Shown here: piece after piece, positions 16,087 to 26,800 of the stretch
Position numbering within the stretch: position 1 is the stretch's first letter
How the letters are laid out: each line of letters opens with the position of its first letter
DNA from: Anaerolineae bacterium
Lineage (GTDB): Bacteria; Chloroflexota; Anaerolineae; B4-G1; SLSP01
DNA: 35,400 nucleotides
Assembly (NCBI GenBank): GCA_016931185.1
Contig: JAFGFI010000136.1
Coordinates: 1 to 35,400, forward strand
Direction of reading: 5' to 3'
Notes under the pieces: model-generated
Seen by the model: the letters and a program-made list of their open reading frames with translations, nothing else
What the model was told of the DNA's origin: nothing
Databases searched by the model: none
Program-made: the position numbers and the translations under genes

Positions 16087-18638
16087 TATTCCATACTTCG
16101 ATATAACACCTGGTATTTTGCATAATGTTCTAGGATACGGCGGACATAGGTACGTGTCTCATAGAAACCGATGAGTTCCACAAAAAGGTCTTGATCGCCG
16201 TTAGCCGCCGCCCACCACCGGGCAGCATTTCCCGGGCCACCATTGTAGGCTGCCATCCCTGCAAAGAGATTCCCCTCAATTGCATCTCGTTGTTGCGCCA
16301 AATACCACACACCAAAACGCACGCTCACAAACGGACGATATAAGTCGGCCGTCTCATAATCCGGCGGCCACTCCAAAGTAGCAGCAATCTGCGCCCCCGT
16401 GGGAGGAATGACCTGCATCAACCCGTAAGCAGCAGCATAAGAGGTCGCAAAACCCTCGAAAAGACTTTCTTGACGCAACAATGCATAGATGAACAAAGAG
16501 TCAAAATTGTACGTCTCCGCTTCCTGCTCCACTAATTCACTAAAATAAGTAGGGTAGATCAAACATCCCAGATAAGGTGGCAGATCGCGGAAATCATTGA
16601 CAGGGGAAAGCTGCCAAACTGTCGCGGCGGCAATAATAGAAGAACGATATAATCCCAGATCGCGATAGTATAGGGCGAGGCGGTATTGTGTCAACACATC
16701 CTGGACAGTAGCATCGCGCAGAGACTCTAGCTCAGTACGCCCCTCGTCAAAATGCCCCAATTGTAACAACAATGTTCCACGTTGAAGCCGGGGATCATTA
16801 AGCAATTCAGGGGAAAGTTGTCCTAGGTCAGCGGATTGTTCCAATCCGGTGGATTGTTCCAGCTCAAGCCAATTTGCCAACCAAGTTTCAACTTGCTGCT
16901 GTCCTGCAACTGTCCCACATACGCGCGCCACGGATGAGGAGCGCTCGTTAGATGATGTGAAATACGTTGCAAACGGCGACAGTCCTGTCAAAACATCCTC
17001 GGCCCGCAGACCATAGTAACTCCACGCATTAAACTGCTGCGCGCGGCTAAAAATAGCCGTAGCACTGATCGTTTCCCCGGTCGCAAGATAAGTCTTCCCA
17101 AGCCAGAATAAAGCCGCCTGTGCATTGTCATGCATAGGATACCAGGTCACTAAATCGCGCCAGGCCATTTGCGCGTTTGCCAGATTTCCTGCTCGATAAT
17201 AGAGCAAACCGGCGCGAAAACGCGCGTTAGGGGCATCTTCATCATTAGGATAACGCGCTGCCAGGTCTTCAAAAGCTGCCGCCGCACTCTCCAGTTGGCC
17301 GGTATCCTGTAACAACACAGCAGCTTCCCACAGTGCCTCCGGCGCGCGAAAGTGATCGGGCAGTTGCTCTGCTAGTGCACGGTAGGCTACGAGTGCCTCC
17401 TCCGTACGATCCAAAGCCGCCAATGTCTCAGCTTTCCCAATCCACGCGCTTCCCCAATATGCATCTCCAGGATGTCCATCCAATAATGCCTGGAATTCAT
17501 CTAATGCTAAGCTGTAACTACCGGCTTCCAAAAAGGACAATCCGGCGAAGTAATGAGGTTCCCCACTGTGCTCTGGGTCCCCCTCAATCACACGATAAAA
17601 CGCTTGCACTGCTGGGCCATAAGCTTCAGCATAATAATCAACCTGCCCGCGCAACATCTCATCTACAGGATTCCCAGCATCTACTAACTTAATGAGAGCC
17701 TGGTAAGCATAGTCCTCCCCTGGATACGTTGCCACAAGCGTCTGCATTCGCTGGTAGGCTTCTTGAGCATCGCCAAACAACAACGCGGTATCGGCTGCCT
17801 GGTACATAATGCGCGCGCGATAGGTGGAGACTTGAGCAAAGGACAGAATAGCATCATAAGCTGCTAACGTTTCTGCATAAGCTCCCTGCATACTATGCGT
17901 TAACGCTATCTTCTCCCAGAGAAACGCGCGGCGCGAAGAAGTATCCGCCATTTCTAAGGCGGCTGTGTATACATCCAGAGCCTCTGAATATGCCCCCGTC
18001 GCAAAATAAGCATCACCAAGCCACTGCCGGGTATAAGGAGCGAGCACCGGTTCCACCTGCTCAACAGCCTGATAGTGAGAGATAGCAGCGGCACCATCTC
18101 CCAATTGCTGCAAAGCCTCGGCCAGATAGAGATGTGCGGCACTCGCGGACTGTGCCAGTCCGTAAGAATTTTGTGATTGTGGGGAAACAGTCTCAGTCCA
18201 CGCGACAAAATCCTGCAACACTCCCACCGCATCGCTAATCTGGTCACGGGCCAGGAGAGTTTGTCCCAATCCCAACCACGCCGCGCCCCGTACCGCGTCA
18301 TCTGTTGTCAAGGATAACAACCGGCGATACTGCTCTTCGGCAGTTTCCCAATCTCCAATACGATAAGCCGCCTCCGCTTGCACAAGCAACTCAGCAGGCA
18401 TAGGGGTGGGGGTCGGCGTCGAAGTAGGGGTTGGTGTAGAGGTAGGAGTGGGAGTAAGCGTGGGGGACGGCGTTATCGTCGGCGTCGGCGTTGACGTCTC
18501 TGTTGGCGTAACCGTAGACAGGAAAGGGACGCTTATCGGCAAAGCTCCCTCCTGACAGCCCACCCATAATGGTAAACTAGCGACCAAGAATAAAAATACA
18601 AAGCGCATGCAAGCATCCGACACAAATCGTTTTCTCAT
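16086..18638 (-). CDS. TPR-containing lytic transglycosylase lipoprotein (Slt70-like)
   Basis: An 850-aa exported murein-cleaving enzyme. The N-terminal signal ends in a lipobox-like LPLWVGC (Cys28), then a Thr/Pro-rich linker (about 40-80, TPTPTS repeats) leads to a long array of TPR-type helices (80-700). The C-terminal SLT domain (about 715-845) carries RQESLF with the catalytic Glu near 724, then AYGLMQVIPPTG and AAYNGGPGNAARWW, the GLMQ and AYNGG motifs of family 1. It should cut between MurNAc and GlcNAc, forming 1,6-anhydro ends during wall turnover. AGGAGC lies 5 nt before the ATG. The lipobox has Trp at -3, so lipidation is less certain. Confidence 0.9.
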   Translation of the reverse strand: MRKRFVSDACMRFVFLFLVASLPLWVGCQEGALPISVPFLSTVTPTETSTPTPTITPSPTLTPTPTSTPTPTSTPTPTPMPAELLVQAEAAYRIGDWETAEEQYRRLLSLTTDDAVRGAAWLGLGQTLLARDQISDAVGVLQDFVAWTETVSPQSQNSYGLAQSASAAHLYLAEALQQLGDGAAAISHYQAVEQVEPVLAPYTRQWLGDAYFATGAYSEALDVYTAALEMADTSSRRAFLWEKIALTHSMQGAYAETLAAYDAILSFAQVSTYRARIMYQAADTALLFGDAQEAYQRMQTLVATYPGEDYAYQALIKLVDAGNPVDEMLRGQVDYYAEAYGPAVQAFYRVIEGDPEHSGEPHYFAGLSFLEAGSYSLALDEFQALLDGHPGDAYWGSAWIGKAETLAALDRTEEALVAYRALAEQLPDHFRAPEALWEAAVLLQDTGQLESAAAAFEDLAARYPNDEDAPNARFRAGLLYYRAGNLANAQMAWRDLVTWYPMHDNAQAALFWLGKTYLATGETISATAIFSRAQQFNAWSYYGLRAEDVLTGLSPFATYFTSSNERSSSVARVCGTVAGQQQVETWLANWLELEQSTGLEQSADLGQLSPELLNDPRLQRGTLLLQLGHFDEGRTELESLRDATVQDVLTQYRLALYYRDLGLYRSSIIAAATVWQLSPVNDFRDLPPYLGCLIYPTYFSELVEQEAETYNFDSLFIYALLRQESLFEGFATSYAAAYGLMQVIPPTGAQIAATLEWPPDYETADLYRPFVSVRFGVWYLAQQRDAIEGNLFAGMAAYNGGPGNAARWWAAANGDQDLFVELIGFYETRTYVRRILEHYAKYQVLYRSME

Positions 18639-18724
18639 ACGTTGCTCCTGGAAAGGACACGATCAGAGATCGGTCCGGCTGGAAAGGTTCCGGCCTTTAG
18701 TCAATCTCCGACCGTACCAGGCTT

Positions 18725-18744
18725 GGCAGACAAGAATGTCTGTC
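18725..18744. repeat. CAGACA-type hairpin repeat between two genes
   Basis: GGCAGACA-AGAA-TGTCTGTC folds as a short stem directly after the GT5 stop codon. The rest of the spacer 18639-18748 holds further GC-rich inverted motifs (GGTTCCGGCC) and no gene. It may serve as a weak 3' end for the GT5 transcript, but it lacks a T-run. Confidence 0.4.
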
Positions 18745-18748
18745 CCAC

Positions 18749-20473
18749 TTACGACACAGCATTGTAAACACGTTGATAGGCACGCACTGCGCGCTCCCAG
18801 GAGAAACGGGATAACATCGCAAAACCGTTTACGATCATCTGTGCATAATCCTGGGATGGTATACCATCACGATGATGTTGATAAAGGTCTATAGCATCCT
18901 GCAATGCCCAATTCGCTTCTTGAACCATCGCATCGAAAAGGGGTGTACCGAGACGGTCTTGCATCCGATCCCCTCTTGGTCCATACTCACATGCAACAAT
19001 CTTGCGCCATCCCGCAATGATATTGGCTTCATCAAGATCGGGTTCGCGGAAGAGTATACCGGTCGGCGGGGCATTACGAGGATGAAAATAATCGGTGCGC
19101 CGGCGCACCGCGTGACTCCACGTTCCACCGGGGTAAGGCGCGATCTGTTGCACTAAACCACCGGTGGCACGTGCCACTACGGGCGTTCCTACAGCATATC
19201 CCTCTGTCGCTCCTCCAAAAGGTTCATAAAGCGAACACATCACCAGGAAAGAACTTCCTTGCTGCACCTCACGATATCCTTGCTCAAGACGAAAGGGAAA
19301 CACTTTAACTTCCCCAGGTCGCTCCTTAGCCAAAACGCGAAGAAAACGCAATCCTTCCAACCCTTCATCTCCCGGAATCGGCGTAAAGATGTATTTAGCT
19401 GCGCCAGGAGGTAACTGGCGAATGGCCGCCGCCGCGACATCATACCCCTTCTGCCGAGGGTCATCACGCCCGAATAACAAAAAAATCGGCCCTTCGAACT
19501 CCCCGAGACCCGTTAAAGTCCCCCAAGCAGCCGCGGGCTGGTAAGCCTCCAAAACCTGTACCATAGCCTCACGCCGGCGACGTTTTTCCGCCAGGAGCGG
19601 GCCATAATCGCCCTGTTTTCCGGCCGCAATCGCGAATTCAGGAAAGTCCAACTGCGCAAAGAGGCCGTTATCCACACCCACAATACCCTTTTCCCGAAAA
19701 GCGACCTGCAAATGCGGCGCGTATACCTGCGTATGAAGCGGGTCCTGCACCAATTCCAGCGCGAAATTCTCGGAGACTGTACACAACGGGCCATCCAAAA
19801 AGGGCATCATCGCGCTCAATACTGTGGGAGCGCGATCAGAGAACAACCCCAGTGGAGAGTCCTTAGGCAGTGGGAAATCATAAGGGTTATGAATGGTCAA
19901 TACACACCGGGCAGAAACAATCTCTGGATCCTTCTTGACCGTAAACGCAGCACACGCCGTTTGCCAATCCTGGAGGTTCAGTAACAAGTTTTCGGTATAT
20001 CCCAACGCAACCAATGCCCTGGGCACCGCCGCGCTAAAAAAGAGCGCGTCTTGCAGCAATTGATCGGGGTTGGCAGGGTTCATATAAGGATTGCATGGTG
20101 TATCCCAACTTGGCGGGTTACCGCAGTCACATGGCGCATTAAAGAAAGCATCTGTATCCAATAAATACATAGCAAATCCGGCACTATCTACATATTCAAA
20201 CAGACGCACTTGGTGTACATCCTTTCCGAAAGACACAGGGAAAACATACGAAGTAGGAGTTAGTAAATTCATCCGTTTCGTATTACACCGGGTAATATAC
20301 TTAAAAAAAGGCGCGAGGGTTAGACAACCTCCTTTTTCCCGTTTTGCCATATACCGTGGCAATATCCGCATCACAGCAGCCAATCCTCCTAAGGGAGCGA
20401 ACTCACTTTCAAAAGTCACAAAGACGGTTGTTCTTCCATCACGACGTAACTTCGTAGTTTGTAGGCCCGCCAT
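18749..20473 (-). CDS. GT5 glycogen/starch synthase-like glycosyltransferase
   Basis: A 574-aa GT-B fold protein related to bacterial glycogen synthases, which add glucose from ADP-glucose to alpha-1,4-glucan. The N-terminal loop reads ESEFAPLGGLAAVM, where typical enzymes have K-x-GGL, so the substrate-phosphate lysine is missing and the loop is about two residues shorter. The acceptor/donor half keeps LQDWQTA, TIHNPYDF, FLLFGRDDPRQKGYDV and LYEPFGGATEGYAVGTPVVARATGGL, equivalent to the YEPCG...TGGL motif. Activity with another donor, or a changed mechanism, is possible. ATG 20473 is chosen for GGGAGG four bases upstream rather than GTG 20485. It has its own promoter; malQ nearby fits alpha-glucan metabolism. 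Confidence 0.82.
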   Translation of the reverse strand: MAGLQTTKLRRDGRTTVFVTFESEFAPLGGLAAVMRILPRYMAKREKGGCLTLAPFFKYITRCNTKRMNLLTPTSYVFPVSFGKDVHQVRLFEYVDSAGFAMYLLDTDAFFNAPCDCGNPPSWDTPCNPYMNPANPDQLLQDALFFSAAVPRALVALGYTENLLLNLQDWQTACAAFTVKKDPEIVSARCVLTIHNPYDFPLPKDSPLGLFSDRAPTVLSAMMPFLDGPLCTVSENFALELVQDPLHTQVYAPHLQVAFREKGIVGVDNGLFAQLDFPEFAIAAGKQGDYGPLLAEKRRRREAMVQVLEAYQPAAAWGTLTGLGEFEGPIFLLFGRDDPRQKGYDVAAAAIRQLPPGAAKYIFTPIPGDEGLEGLRFLRVLAKERPGEVKVFPFRLEQGYREVQQGSSFLVMCSLYEPFGGATEGYAVGTPVVARATGGLVQQIAPYPGGTWSHAVRRRTDYFHPRNAPPTGILFREPDLDEANIIAGWRKIVACEYGPRGDRMQDRLGTPLFDAMVQEANWALQDAIDLYQHHRDGIPSQDYAQMIVNGFAMLSRFSWERAVRAYQRVYNAVS

Positions 20474-20521
20474 ACTACCTCCCACTTTCAGTAATGTGCT
20501 ACTTTATAAAATTGTACTTAT

Positions 20522-20550
20522 ACCATACCGCAGACAGACTATAAAGTCAA
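20522..20550 (-). promoter_or_regulatory. putative sigma-70 promoter of the GT5 gene
   Basis: On the minus strand TTGACT (20545-20550), a 17-bp spacer and TATGGT (20522-20527). The leader would be about 42 nt. The family B element at 20591-20674 lies just upstream of the -35 box. Confidence 0.6.
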
Positions 20551-20590
20551 GATAACAGTTCGAGTATAGAACAAATTATTGAGGGATATG

Positions 20591-20674
20591 GGCAAGGTTC
20601 AGAAACCTTGCTTTTTACCTTTACACTTTTACGCTTGATAAGGCATAAAGTGTAAAGGTAACTTGAACCATCCC
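20591..20674. mobile_element. MITE-like palindromic element, family B, copy 2
   Basis: An 84-bp element with imperfect terminal repeats (GGCAAGGTTCA against GGGATGGTTCA, 9 of 11). It is flanked by perfect 8-bp direct repeats GGGATATG at 20583-20590 and 20675-20682. An internal 13-bp perfect stem, ACCTTTACACTTT / AAAGTGTAAAGGT, makes it nearly fully self-complementary. It is 92% identical over 74 bp to the copy at 1379-1452. There is no coding capacity. Confidence 0.75.
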
Positions 20675-20752
20675 GGGATATGTAACCACGATTCCCAAAT
20701 CGCGCCCCCGATGCGCTAAATGGATTTCTGGAGGTATTGATCTTATAAACAT

Positions 20753-20785
20753 ACCAGCACCCTGGACTCTATCCAGGGCGCTGGT
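20753..20785 (-). terminator. probable operon terminator hairpin displaced by a MITE
   Basis: ACCAGC-A-CCCTGGA, loop CTCTA, TCCAGGG-C-GCTGGT: 13 pairs with one mismatch. On the minus strand it is followed by ATGTTTATAA, a poor T-run. It would be the 3' end of the giant-protein operon, now about 190 bp beyond the stop because of the element at 20806-20967. Confidence 0.5.
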
Positions 20786-20805
20786 TGCGTTAAGGAAAAA
20801 GTTAC

Positions 20806-20967
20806 GTAACTGCTCAGGCTATCTACTCGTTGTCACAGCGGCGGCCTAAAGGCCGGTAAAGAGAGTGATTTTTCGTTGCCGTGCATAGCACGGCAACGAA
20901 AAATCACTCTCTTAAATTGCGGCTTCAGCCGCTCCCAATGGATGGTAACAACTGGCTGAGCAGTTAC
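20806..20967. mobile_element. MITE, GTAACTGCTCAG family, with 8-bp target duplication
   Basis: A 162-bp non-coding element bounded by perfect 12-bp inverted repeats, GTAACTGCTCAG (20806-20817) and CTGAGCAGTTAC (20956-20967). It is flanked exactly by 8-bp direct repeats AAAGTTAC (20798-20805 and 20968-20975). The interior holds a perfect 26-bp stem with a 3-base loop (20859-20884 / 20888-20913) and two small GC hairpins (GGCCTAAAGGCC; GCGGCTTCAGCCGC). The right duplication touches the stop codon of the 950-aa gene. The rest of the 20474-20975 spacer contains the family B element, a hairpin and the GT5 promoter, and no gene. Confidence 0.85.
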
Positions 20968-20975
20968 AAAGTTAC

Positions 20976-23828
20976 TTAGCGTTTACGGAACACCGGTATA
21001 TAAACGAAGTATACTGGGTCCAGCCAGTCCGGTACACCATCCCCGTCAGTATCATCAGGGGTGCTATCATGGTTAGCATCATATTCATCCTTATCAAGGA
21101 TACCATCATCATCGCTATCCAGGTCTAAGTAGTTGGGAGTGCCATCGCCATCCACATCATTATCCTGACAATTAGGTATTCCATCCCGGTCGCTATCCAG
21201 GTCACCGTTCGCACAGAAGTCATCGTTAGCATCCGCCGGATTATTATACTCGTCCTCCGTTAGAATACCGTCATTATCATCATCATTATCCAGGTAATTG
21301 GACGTGCCGTCGCCATCACTGTCGTCGTTGGTTGGGTCGCCATCTTCATCGGGGTCTTCAGAGGCGGTCGGTAAACTATCGCCGTCATCATCAGGGTCAT
21401 CGTAGTTTGCGTGACCATCCCCATCGGTATCCCCGATATTGGTCTCCAGGTAATCAGGAACGCCATCCCCATCTGTATCCAGGCAATCTGTTCCCCCAGG
21501 ACATTCCTCACTGTCAGGAATACCATCACCATCATTGTCCGGGTCCAGGTAATCAGGAATGCCATCGCCATCGGTATCCGGGCACACAGGGCCACCAGGA
21601 CACTCAGTGGCTGTCGGGATGCCATCCCCATCATCATCATCGTCCATGTAATCGGGCGTCCCATCCCCATCCGTATCCCCAGTGTTAGATTCCAGGTAAT
21701 CAGGAATGCCATCTCCATCTGAATCATCATTAGTAGGATCGCCATTCCCATCCAGGTCTTCATCTTCGGTAGCAATGCCATCTCCATCATCGTCATCATC
21801 TAAATAATCAGGGACACCATCTCCATCCGTATCTATACATGCCAAACCTCCGGGACACTCTTCCGCCGTTGGGATACCATCGCCATCATCATCGTCATCC
21901 ATATAATCAGGAGTTCCATCCCCATCTGTGTCTCCGGTGTTAGATTCGACATAATCTGGGATACCATCCCCATCTATGTCGTCAGGAATCCCGTCCCCAT
22001 TACCATCGTACTCGTCTTCGTCAGATATTCCGTCATTATCACTATCATTATCCAAGAAATCTGGATCGCCATCTCCATCACTATCGGGACACACCGGCCC
22101 ATTAGGACACTCTTCTGACGTCGGAATGCCATCTCCATCGTCGTCATCATCATACTGATCGAACTTGCCATCCCCATCCGTATCCTCATTGTAGGGTTCA
22201 AGATAATCGGGAACGCCATCCTTATCACTATCGGGCAACGAATCAGGACATGTATCAGGTTCAGCTTGTCCATCCATGGAAAGATCCTCACATCCTGCCT
22301 CTTGCATATCACTCCGCCCATCTCCATCACTATCGTCATCCAAATAATCCGGTGTTCCATCACTATCCACATCCGGGCACGTGGAACCACCAGGACATTC
22401 TGTAGCGGTAGGAATACCGTCGCCGTCGTCGTCGTCATCCAAGTAGTCAGGTACTTTATCTCCATCTGTATCCGGACATGTAGAACCATTGGGACACTCA
22501 CTCTTAGATGAAATCCCATCCCCATCATCGTCATTATCCAGGTAGTTAGGAAGGCCATCCCCATCCGTGTCATCATTAGTGGGATCCCCATCCCCATCCA
22601 GATCTTCATTCTCGGTCAGAATCCCATCCCCATCATCATCATTGTCCAGATAGTTAGGAAGGCCATCCCCATCCGTATCACAATCAGGTCTGTCCGGATC
22701 CATTGGACAATTCGCGCTGCCCCACTCCTCACTATCCGGCACACCATCTCCATCGCTGTCGTTGTCCATATAATCCGGGGTGTTATCATTATCGGAATCC
22801 GGACAATCCGTGCCCCCAGGACATTCCACACTGTTGGGAATTCCATCTCCATCCGCGTCAGGATAGGGAAAAACCGGTCCGACTGTTTGCACAGGAAGTA
22901 CATTCCCATCGATCTCACTCTGCACACCCGCGACGTTCCCCCCAACTTCGGGGTATCCTGACAACACCTCAAAAACTAATTCCAATTCCTCAACCGCGCC
23001 AGGAGCTAACGTCCCCAGGTTAAAACGCAACATAGGCAGTATGCCTGACTGCACAATGCCCACATATTGCAACCCTACGGGCACCATATCCGTAACTACC
23101 ACGTTCGTGTGTATGGCAGAAGAATTGTTAGCCACGGTAATCGTGTAAGTAATCCGCTGACCCGCAGTGAAGGGTAATTCCAGACCAGGGCCTACCTTTT
23201 CAATATCCAATGGTTTAAATTCCGAGAACAGTACATCATAACCCACATCGCAACCAAAAAAGCCGGGGTTGTAGTTGCGGATCTTGATATAGTAAGTTCC
23301 ATCTGCCGGCGCCTGCCACCTAATTTGTGAGGCATTCGTACTCCCATCATAGTCATCATTCTCTGCCAGTTGCGTAACACCATCGTCCTCGAACAGCGTC
23401 ATCACTGTATCGGCAAAGTAACCACTGGGATCAGAGACAGGATGTAGATTTGTGGTCTGAATCACATAAATCACCCCGGCTTCCGCCTCAAACTTCATCC
23501 AGTCCTTATCCATCCATTGATCAAACGTGTGCCCCGGCTGCCCGGCCGTCGTCAATGTACTGGCATTCTCGAAGTAATCATCGCGCGTTGCCCCCTCATA
23601 CGGATCAGGTGTAGGACATGGATCCGCCGTCACGCTGTTTGGATCCATCAAATCGGCCCATGGTACAGGAGGTGCGGCATATACCGGCTGTCTCCCCCCC
23701 ACTGGCAAAACCAACAATCCCAAAACCATCACAACTATCCAAAGCAAGGTCCTCTTTCGCATCATCGTATCTCCTTTACTTAATTTAAAATGATATAAGC
23801 TTGAATCCAATATCCCCAATTTAGACAT
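20976..23828 (-). CDS. secreted PPC / DUF11 / thrombospondin type 3 repeat protein
   Basis: A 950-aa exported protein. The signal peptide (about residues 22-52, [20 protein letters not shown]...YAA) is followed by a PPC-like beta domain (about 63-209), a DUF11 adhesin-like domain (205-320), and about 600 residues of Asp-rich thrombospondin type 3 repeats with the D-x-D-x-DG-x2-D calcium-binding pattern and paired Cys in ECPGG...CPD segments. It ends in [12 protein letters not shown]. Two in-frame starts both have good ribosome-binding sites: AAGGAGG before 23828 and AAAGGAG before 23765 (929 aa, a conventional signal peptide). It is the second gene of an operon, 28 bp after the 3286-aa gene, and shares its modules and C-tail. 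It is probably a calcium-stiffened surface or matrix protein. Confidence 0.85.
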   Translation of the reverse strand: MSKLGILDSSLYHFKLSKGDTMMRKRTLLWIVVMVLGLLVLPVGGRQPVYAAPPVPWADLMDPNSVTADPCPTPDPYEGATRDDYFENASTLTTAGQPGHTFDQWMDKDWMKFEAEAGVIYVIQTTNLHPVSDPSGYFADTVMTLFEDDGVTQLAENDDYDGSTNASQIRWQAPADGTYYIKIRNYNPGFFGCDVGYDVLFSEFKPLDIEKVGPGLELPFTAGQRITYTITVANNSSAIHTNVVVTDMVPVGLQYVGIVQSGILPMLRFNLGTLAPGAVEELELVFEVLSGYPEVGGNVAGVQSEIDGNVLPVQTVGPVFPYPDADGDGIPNSVECPGGTDCPDSDNDNTPDYMDNDSDGDGVPDSEEWGSANCPMDPDRPDCDTDGDGLPNYLDNDDDGDGILTENEDLDGDGDPTNDDTDGDGLPNYLDNDDDGDGISSKSECPNGSTCPDTDGDKVPDYLDDDDDGDGIPTATECPGGSTCPDVDSDGTPDYLDDDSDGDGRSDMQEAGCEDLSMDGQAEPDTCPDSLPDSDKDGVPDYLEPYNEDTDGDGKFDQYDDDDDGDGIPTSEECPNGPVCPDSDGDGDPDFLDNDSDNDGISDEDEYDGNGDGIPDDIDGDGIPDYVESNTGDTDGDGTPDYMDDDDDGDGIPTAEECPGGLACIDTDGDGVPDYLDDDDDGDGIATEDEDLDGNGDPTNDDSDGDGIPDYLESNTGDTDGDGTPDYMDDDDDGDGIPTATECPGGPVCPDTDGDGIPDYLDPDNDGDGIPDSEECPGGTDCLDTDGDGVPDYLETNIGDTDGDGHANYDDPDDDGDSLPTASEDPDEDGDPTNDDSDGDGTSNYLDNDDDNDGILTEDEYNNPADANDDFCANGDLDSDRDGIPNCQDNDVDGDGTPNYLDLDSDDDGILDKDEYDANHDSTPDDTDGDGVPDWLDPVYFVYIPVFRKR

Positions 23829-23856
23829 GTACCCCTCCTTAAAAACTATTTATTTT

Positions 23857-26800
23857 TTACTCCCTGATCGTTATAGGTAGATATACATAATATTTCGTTT
23901 CCGTCACCACTATCGGGGTAAACGAACCAAGACCACGTTCATTGCTGCTCACAAAAGCGCGATTAACAATCTGATGTCCTTGCGCATCTGCATTCACAGC
24001 TACCTGGAAAGTTACAATCACATAATCGTGTACCTCCAGGCGATTTAACTTTACTACGAGTGGATCTGGCTCCACAATCGTCCCCTTCGTCGTCTGGGCC
24101 GAGCCGGTGATATACGTAGTGTACAAGGGAATGTAATCGGTGATTACGATATTGGATTGCACCATATTCATCTTGTTCCACACCAAAATCGTATAAGTAA
24201 TTAAATCCCCAGGAGTTAATGCCAATTTCCTCCCTGTATCCGCCAATTTAGTCAACCCTAAGATTTCCTGATCCACAGCTAGGGCATAACGTCCTCCACA
24301 CACCAGTGCATAGCGCGGGTCATAAGTGTGGTCAAAGTGGGTCACACGGATATAATAAACACCAGTCCGAGGCGCAACCCACACGATTTGCGATGCTTTG
24401 CTACCTGTCTTGTAATCATCGTTCTGACGCAACATCGTAGCGCCATCTAAATCGTACAAATGAAGTACCGTATCCACATCGGCATCCAAATATGCCGTTG
24501 TGATGGTGTACACCTGCCCGCCCATCGCGCGGAATGCCATCCAGTCCTTATCGTTTAACATCCCAAATGTACGGGTAAGGAAATCCCCATCAGTTTTAAT
24601 TTCAGAAGCTTCTGTGTAGTAATTGTCGGGTTCATAGACATCCGGCAAATGACACATCGGTGTCAGTACACTGATGTTGTAGCTATTGCCACAGACCGGC
24701 GCGCTGTTAGGATCATAGGTCGAATCAAAGTGAGTAACACGGACATAATACACCCCATTCTTGGGTGCGGTCCAAACGATACGCGAAGCCTTACTATTGG
24801 CGACGTAATCATCATTCTCCTCAATCAGTGTCGCGCCGTCCTGATCATAGAGTTGTAATACGGTATCCAACGCCGCCCCCAGGTTCGACGTGGTGATCGT
24901 GTAGACTTGTCCGGCCACCGCCTCAAACCGTACCCAATCCTTATCGGCTACCATCTCGAAGGAGCGCGTCACCACACGCCCATCCACCATAATTGAACGC
25001 GCCTGTGTATACAGGCTATCCGGTTCATAACTATCGACCTCCACTACACAAGGCGCAGCCTCGACTGCAATTAAGTAATAGTTACCACACACATCTGAGA
25101 ACAGTGGATCATAAGTTTGGTCAAAGTGCGTCACTCGCGCGTAGTACCAGCCATTGGCGGGTGCAGTCCACACAATGCGCGAAGCATCGCTTCCCCCTAG
25201 ATAATCATCGTTCTCATACAACACCGTCGCACCATCCACATCGTAAAGCTGCAAAACAGTATCCACATCCGCATCCAAATGTGAGGTGGTAAGTGTGTAC
25301 ACACGCCCCGCCCAGGCATAGAAACGCACCCAATCCTTATCATTCACCACGTGGAATGTGCGTGTTAGGACTGTTCCATCCGTAGCAATTTGCTCCGCTG
25401 CCGTATAAAAGTTATCTACCTCGTAATCATCCACAGGTGTGAAACACAGGTCTGGATCACGATAATCTACATCACCACCGCTATTGACATTACCGTCCTT
25501 GTCCGGCAACTCTGTTGAGTCGGCAGGAACGGTAATGCCATCGTTAGGCACCCAGCCACCGATATTGTCATCAAAACCATCGTCCAGGCCATCCTCATCA
25601 CTATCCACACCCGTTGGCTCTCCCCGGTCACTCTCTTCCTGATCGGTGAGTCTATCGTTATCCGAATCCAGGTCCAGATAATCCGGTTGATCTGTAGCAT
25701 CGGTATTGGTCACCGGCACAGGTGTCCCCCCGCTATCGGGATCATAGGCATCATCCAGCCCATCACCATCACTGTCATTTCCAGAGGGGGGGATATAAAC
25801 AACAGTAGGTTGTGCCTCGATATTATCAGGGATACCGTCATCATCTGCGTCAATATCTACATAGTCGGCATAGTTATCCTCATCCGTATCCGGCACATCC
25901 AGCGGGTCACCCGGTGTCTGGCCCGACAGCACAGTCGGGTCTACCACATCCGGCAGGCCATCATTATCATTGTCAGTCGCATCATCAATCACACCATCAT
26001 TGTCTGTGTCCAGGTCATCTCCACCCGCTTCCGTCACGTCCGGGATACCATCATTGTCGGAATCCAGGTCTTGATAATCATGATGGCCGTCATTGTCCGT
26101 ATCCGGTATATCCAGAGGGTTACCCGGTGTCTGGCCCTGTGGCACTGTCGGATCCACTATATCCAACAGACCATCATCATCATTGTCGATGGAATTGTCT
26201 ATTACCCCGTCATGATCCGCATCTAAATCTCCTCTACCGGCTTCCGTCACATCTGGAATACCATCGTTGTCGGAATCCAGATCTTGATAATCATGATGGC
26301 CGTCATTGTCCGTATCCGGTATATCCAGAGGGTTACCCGGCGTCTGGCCCGATGGCACAGTCGGGTCCACCACATCCGGCAAACCATCGTTATCATTGTC
26401 GGTCGCGTTGTCAATCATGCCATCATTGTCTGTGTCCAGGTCATCTCCACCCGCTTCCGTCACGTCCGGGATACCATCATTGTCGGAATCCAGATCTTGA
26501 TAATCATGATGGCCGTCATTGTCCGTATCCGGTATATCCAGAGGGTTACCCGGCATCTGGCCCTGTGGCACTGTCGGATCCACTATGTCCAACAGGCCAT
26601 CATCATCATTGTCGGTGGGATTGTCTATTACCCCATCATGATCCGCATCCAAATCTCCTCTACCGGCTTCCGTCACATCTGGAATACCATCGTTATCCGC
26701 ATCTAAATCCACGCAATCGGGATTACCGTCATGATCCGTATCTGGCACGGGTAGCAATGTGCCGCCTGATGGTCCGGTCACATCTGGATCCACTACGTCC

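Noticed and set aside
23857..23892. PEP-CTERM or LPXTG anchor on the 3286-aa protein
   Set aside because: The end has no PEP or LPXTG motif, no membrane helix and no basic cluster; the short Y-V-Y-L-P tail is a different pattern.
25820..26672. CRISPR-like regular repeats
   Set aside because: The periods are 213 and 426 bp, in frame inside a gene, with conserved rather than unique intervening sequence. No cas genes are present.
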